Shown here: piece by piece, positions 8,964-18,795 of the stretch
How the letters are laid out: each line of letters begins with the position of its first letter
How positions within the stretch are numbered: position 1 is the first letter of the stretch
From: an uncultured Planctomycetaceae bacterium
GTDB taxonomy: Bacteria; Planctomycetota; Planctomycetia; Planctomycetales; Planctomycetaceae
Assembly (NCBI GenBank): GCA_943787265.1
Contig: CALSLT010000035.1
Span: 124,001 to 188,000, forward strand
Reading direction: 5' to 3'
Length of the DNA: 64,000 bases
Notes under the pieces: model-generated
Seen by the model: only the letters and a program-made list of their open reading frames with translations
The model's database searches: none
Told to the model about the DNA's origin: nothing
Program-made: the position numbers and the translations under genes

Positions 8964-11573
8964 ATGAAGCCCCTCGAACTCGCCATCCTGCTGGTGATTA
9001 GTAGCGCCGGCGCGGTTCTGGCCGCCGATGCCCCCGAGACTCCAATCACGTTGGAACAGGCCAAAGAGATCGGTCGCACGAAGTCCCGATTCCTGCAAGT
9101 GACGAAGGGCAACTCGCAATCGCTCCACGCCGTCCCAAAAGCCAACCTTGCTTTTTTCCAACAATCCGTGAGACCGCTCCTGACCAGGAGCTGCATCGCC
9201 TGTCATGGTCCCGAGAAGTCCGAGGGCAGACTTAGAGTCGATGGATTGAATCCTGACCTGTTGACTGGTCCTGATGTTGAGCGATGGCGAGAGGTCTATA
9301 ACGTCCTGAGCAATTCCGAGATGCCGCCTGACGATGAACTTGATTATGCACTGGCCGATGCGGATCGGGGCGGAATTGTTGATTGGCTCAGCGACGAACT
9401 GAACAAGGCGTCTGTACTACGTCGCAATCAAAAGGAGCACTCGTCTTTTCGTCGGCTCACGAAGTACGAATACAACTACGCATTGCAGGACCTGCTCGGC
9501 TTGCCCTACTCGCTGGCAAACAAACTGCCACCAGAAGCGACATCGGAGGACGGTTTCAAGAACAGCTCTGAACTACTGCAAATGTCAGCCACGCAGTTCG
9601 AGACCTATCGTGAAATCGGACTGAAAGCTCTTAAGCGAGCCACCGTTAGCGGCGAGCGAATCAACCCCGTCACTTACGTCATCTCGATGCAGAAAGAGTT
9701 AGACCGGGCGGCGTCCGGGAAGGACGCAAAGACATTCGATAAGAATGACGAGAGCTACAAGAAAAACAGGAATCGACAGCATCTGCTTAATCGAGAGACC
9801 GGCCAGGGCATTCAATTCTCTAACGCAAAGTCGAAGCCTCAGCCCGAGACCGCAGTGGGACAAACACCCGCTGTTTCTCCCGTCGTTCTGGTCCTCCCAC
9901 GATCCAACGAGTTGAAGCTGAATCTGGATCGTTTTCTCCCCGACGAAGGCATCATGCGAGTCCGCATTCGAGTCGGACGTTCGACCATGACCCCAGACGA
10001 ATATGCGAGTCTCCGTCTAATTTTCAGTGCTCACACCAGCAACAACGCCAACTTCTCCAACACGATCAGTGAGCATGATATCCCGGTTACGGCATCCGCA
10101 GACGATCCTGAGTTCATCGACTTCATGATTCCTCTCGGTGACATTCAGCGTAACCCATTCAGAAAGTTGACGACAACATTTCCGAGACGGGACGAATTCC
10201 TGCATATCCGCAATGTCTCAAATGCGAGGGGAGGCGAAGAACCCCTCAGTTTGCTCATCGACCATATCGAAATCAGTGCTCCGTTTTACGAGCAATGGCC
10301 ACCGAAAACTCATACGGACATTTTCGTCGACAACGGAAACAAAAACGACGAGCAGATTTATGGTCGCGAAGTACTGACTCGATTCCTTAGACGTGTCTGG
10401 CGACGGCCAGTCACTTCGCAGGAGGTGGATCAGTTCATGGCCCTGTTTATGAAATACCGACCGGGATTCTCCAATTTTGAAGACGCAATGCTGGAAGTAC
10501 TGGCGACAGCGCTGGCCACTCCGGAGTTTCTTTACCTGACGCAAAAAATTGATCCCAGGTCTGCTGACACACGCACTCCCATCAGTGATTGGGAGCTCGC
10601 CAGCCGTCTCTCGATATTTCTATGGTCGAGTATTCCTGATGACGAATTGCTGGACGTCGCGGCGCAGGGGAACTTAAGAGAACCAGGCGTCTTGAAGGCG
10701 CAAGTCAAACGCATGCTGGCGGACTCGCGTTCCCAACGATTCGCCCGGAATTTCGTTCGGCAGTGGCTCGGGCTCGATGGCCTGGACAGTGTCGTTCACG
10801 TGACCGACAGCTCGTTGACAGAGGCCATGCAGGAAGAGCCCATCGCCTTCTTTGATGACGTCTTGAGACGAAACGGCAGCATCATGGACTTCATTCATTC
10901 CGATTTCGCCATAGTCAACGAACGTCTGGCAGCTCACTACCGGATCCGAGGCGTCTATGGCCCTCATTTCCGCAGAGTCGCGATCGAGCCTCAAACAAAT
11001 CGCGGCGGTCTTTTGACTGGCGCTGCGATCCTTACGATGAACTCGGACGGCACGGATTCTCACCCTCTCAAACGCGGCGTCTGGATGCTGGAACGCATTC
11101 TTCACGATCCACCGCCACCGCCGCCGCCGAATGTCCCCGAAGTCGACCTGACAGATCCGGCGATTTTGAAAATGACTCTGAAAGAACGGATCGCGGATCA
11201 CCGGAACAAAGCGGCCTGTATTTCCTGTCACTCAAGAATTGATCCGTGGGGCATCGCTTTTGAAAATTACGATGCTCTCGGAAGCTATCGAACGCAAATC
11301 AAAAACCAGCCTGTGGATGCGACGTCCGAACTGTTCAACAAGCAGACGCTGGCAGGAATGGATGGATTAAAGCGATATCTACTCACTGACCGACAAGATC
11401 AATTAGCAAGGGCTATGGTTCATAAGCTGACTGCATACGCTCTTGGCCGACCTCTGTCTTTTGGTGACCATGCTGATATAGACGACTTGACTGCGCAGTT
11501 CCGAAAAACGGATGATCGTCTCGGCGATTTGGTCCACCTGATCATCAGCAGCAAAATCTTCAACTCAAAGTGA
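8964..11573 (+). CDS. DUF1592/DUF1588 cytochrome-type planctomycete protein
   Basis: Secreted protein of 869 residues typical of planctomycetes and relatives. After a signal peptide (ending VLAAD) comes a PSCyt1-like haem site, SCIACHGPEKSEGRL, near residue 76. The DUF1587 region (RRLTKYEYNYALQDLLG), the DUF1595/DUF1592 region (FLRRVWRRPVTSQEVDQF, then ASRLSIFLWSSIPDDELL) and DUF1588 follow. DUF1588 contains a second CxxCH in CISCHSRIDPWG. The C-terminal DUF1585 region ends the protein. Function is not established; covalent haem is inferred from the CxxCH motifs. It is followed after 36 bases by a DUF1552 gene, the standard partner, so the two form an operon. Confidence 0.92.
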   Translation: MKPLELAILLVISSAGAVLAADAPETPITLEQAKEIGRTKSRFLQVTKGNSQSLHAVPKANLAFFQQSVRPLLTRSCIACHGPEKSEGRLRVDGLNPDLLTGPDVERWREVYNVLSNSEMPPDDELDYALADADRGGIVDWLSDELNKASVLRRNQKEHSSFRRLTKYEYNYALQDLLGLPYSLANKLPPEATSEDGFKNSSELLQMSATQFETYREIGLKALKRATVSGERINPVTYVISMQKELDRAASGKDAKTFDKNDESYKKNRNRQHLLNRETGQGIQFSNAKSKPQPETAVGQTPAVSPVVLVLPRSNELKLNLDRFLPDEGIMRVRIRVGRSTMTPDEYASLRLIFSAHTSNNANFSNTISEHDIPVTASADDPEFIDFMIPLGDIQRNPFRKLTTTFPRRDEFLHIRNVSNARGGEEPLSLLIDHIEISAPFYEQWPPKTHTDIFVDNGNKNDEQIYGREVLTRFLRRVWRRPVTSQEVDQFMALFMKYRPGFSNFEDAMLEVLATALATPEFLYLTQKIDPRSADTRTPISDWELASRLSIFLWSSIPDDELLDVAAQGNLREPGVLKAQVKRMLADSRSQRFARNFVRQWLGLDGLDSVVHVTDSSLTEAMQEEPIAFFDDVLRRNGSIMDFIHSDFAIVNERLAAHYRIRGVYGPHFRRVAIEPQTNRGGLLTGAAILTMNSDGTDSHPLKRGVWMLERILHDPPPPPPPNVPEVDLTDPAILKMTLKERIADHRNKAACISCHSRIDPWGIAFENYDALGSYRTQIKNQPVDATSELFNKQTLAGMDGLKRYLLTDRQDQLARAMVHKLTAYALGRPLSFGDHADIDDLTAQFRKTDDRLGDLVHLIISSKIFNSK

Positions 11574-11609
11574 GTGGCGTAAGCCTCCAGGAAGAGTCAG
11601 GAACAGACG

Positions 11610-13007
11610 ATGAATAACAAATCAGCGTTGCTGAATCGTAGAACATTCCTTCACGGCACCGGTGTGGCTCTGGCATTGCCGTGGTTCGAGACGTTTGCTG
11701 CGGGCAGTCCGAAGCGAGATGACACTCCTAAACGATTCGTCAGCGTTTACCACCCTGACGGCGTCGGCCTGCCGCTCAAGTCCGATCCCGCCTGGAAGGA
11801 TTGGAGCTGGTTTCCTCAGGGCGGCGAAAAGGACTTCGAACTGACCAGAGTGCTCGATGTGCTTGAGCCATTGCGAAGTGACATCACGATCTATTCGGGA
11901 TTGTCCCATCCTGCGGCGAGGAAGGTTCATGGCCATTCCAATGCGGATCAGTATTTAACGGGCGCGGCCACAGGTGGTCACGGTCCGTACAGGAATTCGA
12001 TCTCGCTCGATCAGGCGTACGCGGAGCACGCCGGGGAATTCACTCGACATTCTTCATTGGTCATGTCGACCAATGGCGGCGTTGGTGGACCGCGCGGGGC
12101 ACAGACGCAATCCTTCAATCGTGAAGGACGACCGATTCCAGCGATGAATAAGCCAAAGCAAATCTTCGATATGCTGTTTTTGACGAACAGCAAAGACGCC
12201 GCCGCCAGACTGGCGAGAAGTAAGAGTGCCCTGGACCTTCTGATTGCCAATACTCGATCACTGGGACGCCAACTCTCTAAACATGATCAAGAAACACTGA
12301 AGCAGTATCTCGACTCAGTTCGTGATACAGAGGTGAAGCTGGCGAAGGCTCAAAGGTGGATTGATACACCAATACCTGACGTTGATACTCGCAACCTGCA
12401 TTTAGATGCAGAGCCAAAGGAAGCGCGACTCTACTTCCAGACCATGTATGAGCTGATTTATCTCGCCTTCCTTAGCGACTCTACTCGCGTAGCTACGTTT
12501 CAATTGGGGAGAGAGAACGGAGAAGGCCCACATGACCTGCTTTCAATGGCCGTCGGCCTTGGTGGCGCTCATGGGTTGACGCACGCCGTTAAGAAACCCA
12601 AAGGCTGGGAAAACCTTGGCACGTATAATCGCTATCAAGCCGAGGAGTTCGGTCGATTCGCTCAAAGACTGAAAGACACTCCAGAGCCAACCGGCAATGG
12701 CAACCTGCTGGATAACACGTTTGCCATGCACGGCTCTGCGTCCAGCAGCTTCCACCTTTCTCGCAACTATCCGATTATCTCGGCCGGTGGTAAGAACCTT
12801 GGTTTCGAAAATGGCCGGTATCTAAAATTTGGCAAAGGCAATGAAGACAATCAGGCTGGCGCCGGAATCGTTAGTGATGTCGGGTGGCGAGGAAAGATTG
12901 AGGCAGAAGAACTTCCGCTGGCCCAACTCTTCGTCACCATCCTGCAGAGACTCGGCATCGAGACCGATTCATTCGCGGGACAGACCGGAACATTGAGCCG
13001 CGTTTAA
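11610..13007 (+). CDS. DUF1552 domain protein, Tat-like signal
   Basis: Exported protein of 465 residues and standard partner of DUF1592 proteins. The N-terminus has NRRTFLHGTGVALALPWFE, a twin-arginine-type signal. The body matches DUF1552 (VSVYHPDGVG, WSWFPQG, YSGLSHP, HSNADQYLTGA). The family resembles the sulfatase/alkaline phosphatase fold and DUF1501 proteins. No reaction is known; export as a folded protein through Tat is inferred from the signal. A GGAAGAG ribosome site precedes the ATG. The gene ends 74 bases from the convergent peptidase gene. Confidence 0.92.
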   Translation: MNNKSALLNRRTFLHGTGVALALPWFETFAAGSPKRDDTPKRFVSVYHPDGVGLPLKSDPAWKDWSWFPQGGEKDFELTRVLDVLEPLRSDITIYSGLSHPAARKVHGHSNADQYLTGAATGGHGPYRNSISLDQAYAEHAGEFTRHSSLVMSTNGGVGGPRGAQTQSFNREGRPIPAMNKPKQIFDMLFLTNSKDAAARLARSKSALDLLIANTRSLGRQLSKHDQETLKQYLDSVRDTEVKLAKAQRWIDTPIPDVDTRNLHLDAEPKEARLYFQTMYELIYLAFLSDSTRVATFQLGRENGEGPHDLLSMAVGLGGAHGLTHAVKKPKGWENLGTYNRYQAEEFGRFAQRLKDTPEPTGNGNLLDNTFAMHGSASSSFHLSRNYPIISAGGKNLGFENGRYLKFGKGNEDNQAGAGIVSDVGWRGKIEAEELPLAQLFVTILQRLGIETDSFAGQTGTLSRV

Positions 13008-13081
13008 ACAGCTGTAACCACCCAAGTAATGCAGGCTCGAATGTGACCACACCGCTTTCGATTTCCAAAGTAAATCGCTGG

Positions 13082-15262
13082 TTACTTCAAACCTCGCCGG
13101 ATCAGCAGCGCGTCGATTGTCGGTGCGTTTCCGCGCCACGCCTTGTATGAATCCATAGGATCGCGGCTGCTACCGCGGGAAAGCACTTCTTTGCGAAAGC
13201 GGATTCCGTTTTCGCGTGTCGCTCCACCGTTGGAAAGCATGTGGGCGAACGCGTCAGTGGCCAGGACTTCGCTCCAGATGTACGCATAGTAGGCCGCTGA
13301 ATATCCGCCGCCCCAGATGTGAGCGAAGTACGCTGTCCGATAGCGGGGCGGAACAGCGGGAATGTCGATCCCGTACTTCTTCAACGTCGCCTGCTCGAAC
13401 GCTTGAATGTCATCCGGAATCTCATCCACTGACAGAGTGTGCCACTCAAGGTCCAGGATCGCCGCCGAAAGGTACTCAAGAGTGTCAAATCCCTGATTGA
13501 ATTTGCTGGCCTGTATGACCTTGGTAAGAAGTTCGGTCGGGATCGGCTCGCCGGTTTCGTGATGCCGAGCATAGTTGCGAAGAATGTCCGGTTGGATGGC
13601 CCAGTCTTCTTCGAACGTAGAAGGGAACTCAACAAAGTCACGAGGCGTTGCCGTACCAGCCACGGATGGATAGGTCACGTCAGAAAACAGACCGTGCACG
13701 GCATGCCCCATCTCGTGGAACATGGTGGTGGCATTGTCAAAGCTGATGAGAGCCGGTTCTCCTTCGGCGGGTTTGGAGTTGTTCAGCACGTTGACAATCA
13801 CCGGTTTCTGGTTCAGCAGACCTGACTGCCGCACAAAGGAACTCATCCAGGCTCCGCCGCGTTTGGAGTCTCGGCTGAAGAAATCGATGTAGTACAGTCC
13901 GATCTGCGACCCATCCGCGTCCAGAACGTCAAACACCCGGACTTCCCGGTGATAGACGGGCAGGTCATTTCGTTCACGAAACTCGATGCCGAACAGTTTC
14001 TTCATGGTGAAGAAGACGCCCTGCTCCAGAACGCTGTTCATTTCGAAGTACGGTTTGACCTCAGCTTCGTCGACGTCATACCGGTCCTTGCGAACTTTCT
14101 CCGCGTAGTATTCCCAGTCCCAGGGAGCAAGCTCGTCATTCACACCCAGCTTTTTCATCATCGCTCGCAGATCGTCAGCTTCCTGATTAACTCGGGCAAC
14201 GACACCTGGTACGAGATCGGTCAGCATCTTGCGAGCCGCTTCGGGCGTCCTGGCCATCTGATTCTGCAGCTTGTAGGCCGCATGGTTTTCGAACCCCAGC
14301 AGTTTCGCACGTTCGGCTCGCAACTGAGCAATTTCCAGAACAAGCCCTCGGTTATCGACTCCGCCGTTCTGTCCGAGTGCCCGGTTCGCTGACGCTTCCC
14401 AGACGCGCTGCCGCAGATTGCGATTATTCAGAGACTTCAGAATCGGGACGCGTGTCGTGTTTGTGATTTCGAGGACGTACTTGCCGTCGTTGCCTCGTTC
14501 CTTTGCCTTTTCCGCGGCTGCCGCGATCTGCGCACCCGAAAGGCCATCCAGTTCAGTGACGTCATCGACGATCACGGACCGCTCTTTCGTCGCTTCCAGC
14601 AGGTTGTTTCGAAACTCGGTCTGTAGTTTTGACAACTGCTCGTTCAGCGAGCGAATACGATTCTGCTGTGCCTCCGGGAGTCTCGCACCAGCCCGTACGA
14701 AGTCTTCGTAGTGGCGCCGAAGCACTTCCTGCTGTTCGCCGTTCAGCTTCAGTGACTCTCGCGACTCGTACAGTTTTTCGACCCGCTCAAACAGTTGTCG
14801 GTTGAGCAGAATATTGTCCGAATGTGCTGCAAGAAGTGGTGCGAGTTCCTTTTGAATGCTCTGCAGATATTTGTTGGTGTTGGATGATGTCAGGTTTGAA
14901 AACACCTGCTCGACACGCGTCAGCAACGCCCCCGACTTCTCGTACGCAACGATCGTATTTTCGAAGGTTGGCGCATCTGACCGCCCCGCGATGGCTTTCA
15001 TTTCGCTGAGCTGTTCATCGATGCCGGCCATGAATGCGGGCAGATAGTGCTCAACCTGGATGGCATCAAACGCCGGAGCCTGCAACGCCAGTTTGCTGGG
15101 CGCAACGAACGGGTTGTCAGCCGATAGTCCGACGGAATTTTTCGGTTTGTCATTCACGGTGCGCGTCCCATCCAACGGATCGTGCTGAAAACCGAAAACC
15201 GTTCCCGCATATTGAGCCAAGACAAACGACACCAGCAACGCACGAGCGACGAACCTGCACAT
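13082..15262 (-). CDS. M3 family oligopeptidase (Dcp/PrlC-like)
   Basis: Zinc metallopeptidase of about 726 residues in the thimet oligopeptidase family, cleaving short peptides. The zinc motif is FHEMGHAVHG, followed by the second conserved segment FVEFPSTFEEDW, which supplies the third ligand Glu. The C-terminal stretch SAAYYAYIWSEVLATDAF is typical for M3 peptidyl-dipeptidases. A hydrophobic N-terminus (ALLVSFVLAQYAGTVFG) suggests export, whereas E. coli OpdA is cytosolic. I placed the start at the ATG at 15262 because GGAG sits seven bases upstream; a GTG at 15274 is also in frame. It is convergent with the DUF1552 gene and follows, on the same strand, the large haem-binding propeller gene, 140 bases apart. 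Confidence 0.92.
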   Translation of the reverse strand: MCRFVARALLVSFVLAQYAGTVFGFQHDPLDGTRTVNDKPKNSVGLSADNPFVAPSKLALQAPAFDAIQVEHYLPAFMAGIDEQLSEMKAIAGRSDAPTFENTIVAYEKSGALLTRVEQVFSNLTSSNTNKYLQSIQKELAPLLAAHSDNILLNRQLFERVEKLYESRESLKLNGEQQEVLRRHYEDFVRAGARLPEAQQNRIRSLNEQLSKLQTEFRNNLLEATKERSVIVDDVTELDGLSGAQIAAAAEKAKERGNDGKYVLEITNTTRVPILKSLNNRNLRQRVWEASANRALGQNGGVDNRGLVLEIAQLRAERAKLLGFENHAAYKLQNQMARTPEAARKMLTDLVPGVVARVNQEADDLRAMMKKLGVNDELAPWDWEYYAEKVRKDRYDVDEAEVKPYFEMNSVLEQGVFFTMKKLFGIEFRERNDLPVYHREVRVFDVLDADGSQIGLYYIDFFSRDSKRGGAWMSSFVRQSGLLNQKPVIVNVLNNSKPAEGEPALISFDNATTMFHEMGHAVHGLFSDVTYPSVAGTATPRDFVEFPSTFEEDWAIQPDILRNYARHHETGEPIPTELLTKVIQASKFNQGFDTLEYLSAAILDLEWHTLSVDEIPDDIQAFEQATLKKYGIDIPAVPPRYRTAYFAHIWGGGYSAAYYAYIWSEVLATDAFAHMLSNGGATRENGIRFRKEVLSRGSSRDPMDSYKAWRGNAPTIDALLIRRGLK

Positions 15263-15402
15263 TGAATTCTCCACACATCAGTCTGTTTAAGAGTCCAGCG
15301 AGCAGAATAGCGATGCCCGAAACAGAAGCCAGTCACCGCGGCTCTTCATACTGCCACGACGTAAACCGCCATTGCGTCCGGAGACGATTGCGAAACACCG
15401 TT

Positions 15403-18400
15403 CTATTTGAGCGACGCGAGATACTCCAACAGATCGCTAAGCTCCTGATTGGTCAGACGGTGGTATAGGCCTTCGGGCATGACCGACGTTGTTGCTTCTC
15501 GCATTTCATCAATCGCCCCTCTGGAGATTCTGACTTCTGACAGGTCCGATTTACGGAGCATTAGAGAGTCCGTCGTTTCCCGAGTGATCAACCCGGAATG
15601 GACTCGGCCGCTGTCCGTCACGATGGTCCAGGTCTTGTAGCCTCGAGCGAAGCTGGCACTCGGGAACATGATCGCTTCCAGCAGGTCTCGTCTTTTGCGG
15701 ATTGCGCCGATCTTTGTCAGGTCAGGACCGACCTTACCGCCCTGCCCTGCGATTGTGTGGCAGCTCGCGCAGGCACTTGCCTTTCCGACAAAAATTTCAC
15801 GGCCACGTTCGACGTTGCCAGAAAGCAATGTCGACTCGCGTTTATCGAGTACAGACTTGTTTGACCTTGCGTCGAGTTGACTACTGACGAATCCTTGAAC
15901 ACTCGCTCGCAATGGCGCGGGCGTGCTTTCAAGAAACGCGAGCAGTTCTGCCTTCGGCAAGCGGACTCCATCCGGTAACGCGTTGAGAGACTTCAACACC
16001 GCCTGCGACAGTTCGCCGTCTAGATCCCTGGCGAATTCCTGAAGGAGCACTCCCGCCGTCAGCGGGCCTGACATTCCAAGTTGCTCCGCAATTTTCAACC
16101 GCTGATTTTTCGACAACGGCAGCCGCACGATCGTTCTCGCTGCTCCCAGCTTCTGCAGAGGACTGGCGTCATCGGCCATCTGACTCAACAGGAAGTCCAG
16201 CGCTCCATCGCGGACTTCTGTCCGGCGATCAGCGGACGCAGCAAGTGCGTCAACCCTCAACTCAACAGCCTGCCGATCGTCATGAGCAAGGGTCAGCAGC
16301 TCACCATCAAACGCCGCCGTATCAAAAGCGGCAGCCGTTCGTACTGCCTGATGCCGAACAGCCGGGTATGGACTGGCAAAATTGGCTGGCAGTCGCTTTC
16401 CCCAGCTTTCCGGCAGTTTCAACAGGCCTGACTCTGCCACGACTTCCAGAAGAAGAAGACGCGACGCTTGCGGCAACTTCGCATCAAGCAATAAATCTGC
16501 AACAAGCTTCTGCACAGATTCATCGCTGGTCTGAGTTCGCAGGAACCCACGGATCATCGACGTCCTCCCGGGAGGCAAGTGCCCCTGATGAAGCCAGCCA
16601 TCTAACAATGAAAGCGTCCCGCTGGCCCACCCCTCATGACGCGAGATTACGTCCAATGCAGCCGTCCGAAGTGGCTCGTAATCCGTGTCGAGAAGTGCGA
16701 TCACCGACTCACGCGACAGATTCTTGCCTTCCATCTGATCGAGCGTGATCAACGCAGCCCGTCGAACGACCGGACTTTCATCACTCAGCAGAGGCAGCAC
16801 TCCGTAGCGGTCTGCAATTCGAATGGCTGCAAGAATAATTGCGTGTTCGGTTGGCTGGTCTGTTGGTTCCTCATTCGTACGCTGCTCCTGACCAAGTCGT
16901 TGAAGCAAGCCGCGGACCGCAAGCCTCACGACGAAGCTACTTCCCTCTGGAGAATGATTCAGCCTTTTTCCATGCCCCTCGTAAACGATTCCGATCAACC
17001 GGGCGACCGATCGCCGCAACGCGGACGAGCCAGCTTTGTCAAACACAACCCGTAGGTTTTCATCAAGGGCGACTTTTCGATCAGGGACACGTAGCAGGTC
17101 GGCGAGGGCCGTTGCGGCCGCGATACGGATACTCTCAGGCTGGTACGGGTTGCCAAGCAAGTCTCCCAGCAGCTTGATTCGGTGATGGTTGGCCTGTCGA
17201 GCAATCGCCCAGATCAAGTTGATACGTCCTCGTTCGCTCAGCCCTTGCTCCGCACCGAGGTCAAAGTAAGGTGTCAGACGCTGATCGAAGTTTCGTCTCA
17301 AGGAAAGCTCCTCGATTGATCGTTCACGGACCGCAGGTCGTTTGTCGGCCAACAGTTCCACAAGCTCTGAAGTCGTCAACGCGAAAAAGTTCAGTTGTGT
17401 GCCTCGCGGATCAATGAGGTCACTTGCGGGCTGAGTCAAACCCGCGCGTCGAATTCGATAAATCGCTCCGGCAATGTCTGGCTTGGCGATCTGTGAGGTC
17501 GGGCAGCCGATTCGGAACCAACCACCGGTGTCGATCAGGAGGAGGCTTCCGTCGGCGTCTTCCAGAACGTCGGTCGGGTGGAAGTCGGGATCGTCGCTGC
17601 TGAGGAATTCGGTTTCGGTCGTCTTGAAGGTTCCGCCGTTTCGCTCGATCTTTGAGTTGATCAGTTTTCCAGTGTTAAAGATCGACGTGAAAATTGTGTC
17701 TTTGTATTCGTCCCCAAGAACCGACGATCGGTAGCGGCACATTCCCGAGACGGCGACGTGGCCGAACTTTGTAATTGGGCCGAGCAGGTCGCCGGTGCGA
17801 GTGAACTCGGCAATGCTTGCTTCCTGGTGAGGATAGACGCCGCCATCCTGCCAGTGGACGAGGCAATCGATCCTCGGCTTCGTATAGAGGATGTTGACTG
17901 AGCCGACGACTTCTCCCGTCGGAAGAAAATCGACTTCAACCGGATTGTCCATCCCACCGCCGCAGAACATACGGATGTCCGAACCGTCGGGCCGCATTGA
18001 GAAAATACCCGAGCCTCGCTTCTTACTGGTGACTGCGCCGATGTCGTCGCGGAACTCGTGGCCGTGCCGACCGTCGCACCAGAAGATTCGACCGGTTGGA
18101 CTGAGGAACGGACCGTGAATGCTCGCCGCGTTTCCGTTGTAGCCGAACTTGCCTACCAGGATCTCACGTTTGTCAGCAACGCCGTCGTCGTCCGTGTCCT
18201 GAAGACGCCAGATGTTCGGCGGCGCCGCGACGTAAACAGAACCTCGATACGGCAGCGCCCCCATCGGCAACGTCATCTTGTCCGCAAAGATGGTGCTCTT
18301 ATCGAAAACTCCGTCGCCGTCCGTGTCTTCCAGCATGCGGACGAAGTTTGGCAGCTCAGTCTCGAGTTCCGCAGGACGAAGATTCTTGCCAGCGCTTTCG

Positions 18401-18609
18401 GCGATAAACAACCGGCCTCGTTCATCGAAGTTTGCCAACATCGGATGCCCGACGAGCGGCGATCCCGCGACACGTTCAATCGTGAATCCGTCGGGAACAC
18501 GGATTGTCCCCCGCTCTGTCGTAATCGATGACGAAGGTTCGGCGTGGACTGCGATCGGCGAAACGATCAGGACAGAGAAAACCAGCAAAGCACAAAAGTC
18601 ACGAGTCAT
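15403..18609 (-). CDS. PVC-type haem-binding propeller/HEAT protein
   Basis: Secreted 1068-residue protein. After the signal peptide (ending VHA) comes a sorbosone-dehydrogenase-like beta-propeller (VPDGFTIERVAGSPLVGHPML, DTDGDGVFDKSTIFAD, LVHWQDGGVYPH). A long HEAT/ARM-like helical region covers roughly residues 430 to 900. A C-terminal cytochrome c domain has a single CASCH motif in ASACASCHTIAGQGGKVGPDL. The terminal segment (IVTDSGRVHSGLITRE, LSDLLEYLASL) is the standard ending of this planctomycete family. These proteins are thought to be periplasmic redox or dehydrogenase-like, with no proven substrate. Start at 18609 has GAGG upstream. It is divergent from the multi-CxxCH gene at 18796, so the 186 bases between carry both promoters. 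Confidence 0.92.
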   Translation of the reverse strand: MTRDFCALLVFSVLIVSPIAVHAEPSSSITTERGTIRVPDGFTIERVAGSPLVGHPMLANFDERGRLFIAESAGKNLRPAELETELPNFVRMLEDTDGDGVFDKSTIFADKMTLPMGALPYRGSVYVAAPPNIWRLQDTDDDGVADKREILVGKFGYNGNAASIHGPFLSPTGRIFWCDGRHGHEFRDDIGAVTSKKRGSGIFSMRPDGSDIRMFCGGGMDNPVEVDFLPTGEVVGSVNILYTKPRIDCLVHWQDGGVYPHQEASIAEFTRTGDLLGPITKFGHVAVSGMCRYRSSVLGDEYKDTIFTSIFNTGKLINSKIERNGGTFKTTETEFLSSDDPDFHPTDVLEDADGSLLLIDTGGWFRIGCPTSQIAKPDIAGAIYRIRRAGLTQPASDLIDPRGTQLNFFALTTSELVELLADKRPAVRERSIEELSLRRNFDQRLTPYFDLGAEQGLSERGRINLIWAIARQANHHRIKLLGDLLGNPYQPESIRIAAATALADLLRVPDRKVALDENLRVVFDKAGSSALRRSVARLIGIVYEGHGKRLNHSPEGSSFVVRLAVRGLLQRLGQEQRTNEEPTDQPTEHAIILAAIRIADRYGVLPLLSDESPVVRRAALITLDQMEGKNLSRESVIALLDTDYEPLRTAALDVISRHEGWASGTLSLLDGWLHQGHLPPGRTSMIRGFLRTQTSDESVQKLVADLLLDAKLPQASRLLLLEVVAESGLLKLPESWGKRLPANFASPYPAVRHQAVRTAAAFDTAAFDGELLTLAHDDRQAVELRVDALAASADRRTEVRDGALDFLLSQMADDASPLQKLGAARTIVRLPLSKNQRLKIAEQLGMSGPLTAGVLLQEFARDLDGELSQAVLKSLNALPDGVRLPKAELLAFLESTPAPLRASVQGFVSSQLDARSNKSVLDKRESTLLSGNVERGREIFVGKASACASCHTIAGQGGKVGPDLTKIGAIRKRRDLLEAIMFPSASFARGYKTWTIVTDSGRVHSGLITRETTDSLMLRKSDLSEVRISRGAIDEMREATTSVMPEGLYHRLTNQELSDLLEYLASLK

Positions 18610-18795
18610 CGCGAAACCTCAACACTTGAAGACAGAACGCTGCAAAGATTACGTTGTTCCGACCAGGTATCCCACCCGAAGTGTGCCCTTCGTCCGAGAC
18701 TTGTGACGCCCAGAACGGCGTCAGTAGACTCCCGCCTTCATTTTTACGGTACAACGCCACCTCGCTTCCCACCTGAATCATTCCCTGGAAGTCTC

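Noticed and set aside
18544..18795. Upstream extension of the multihaem gene
   Set aside because: It overlaps the start of the divergent propeller gene and the signal peptide begins at ATG 18796.
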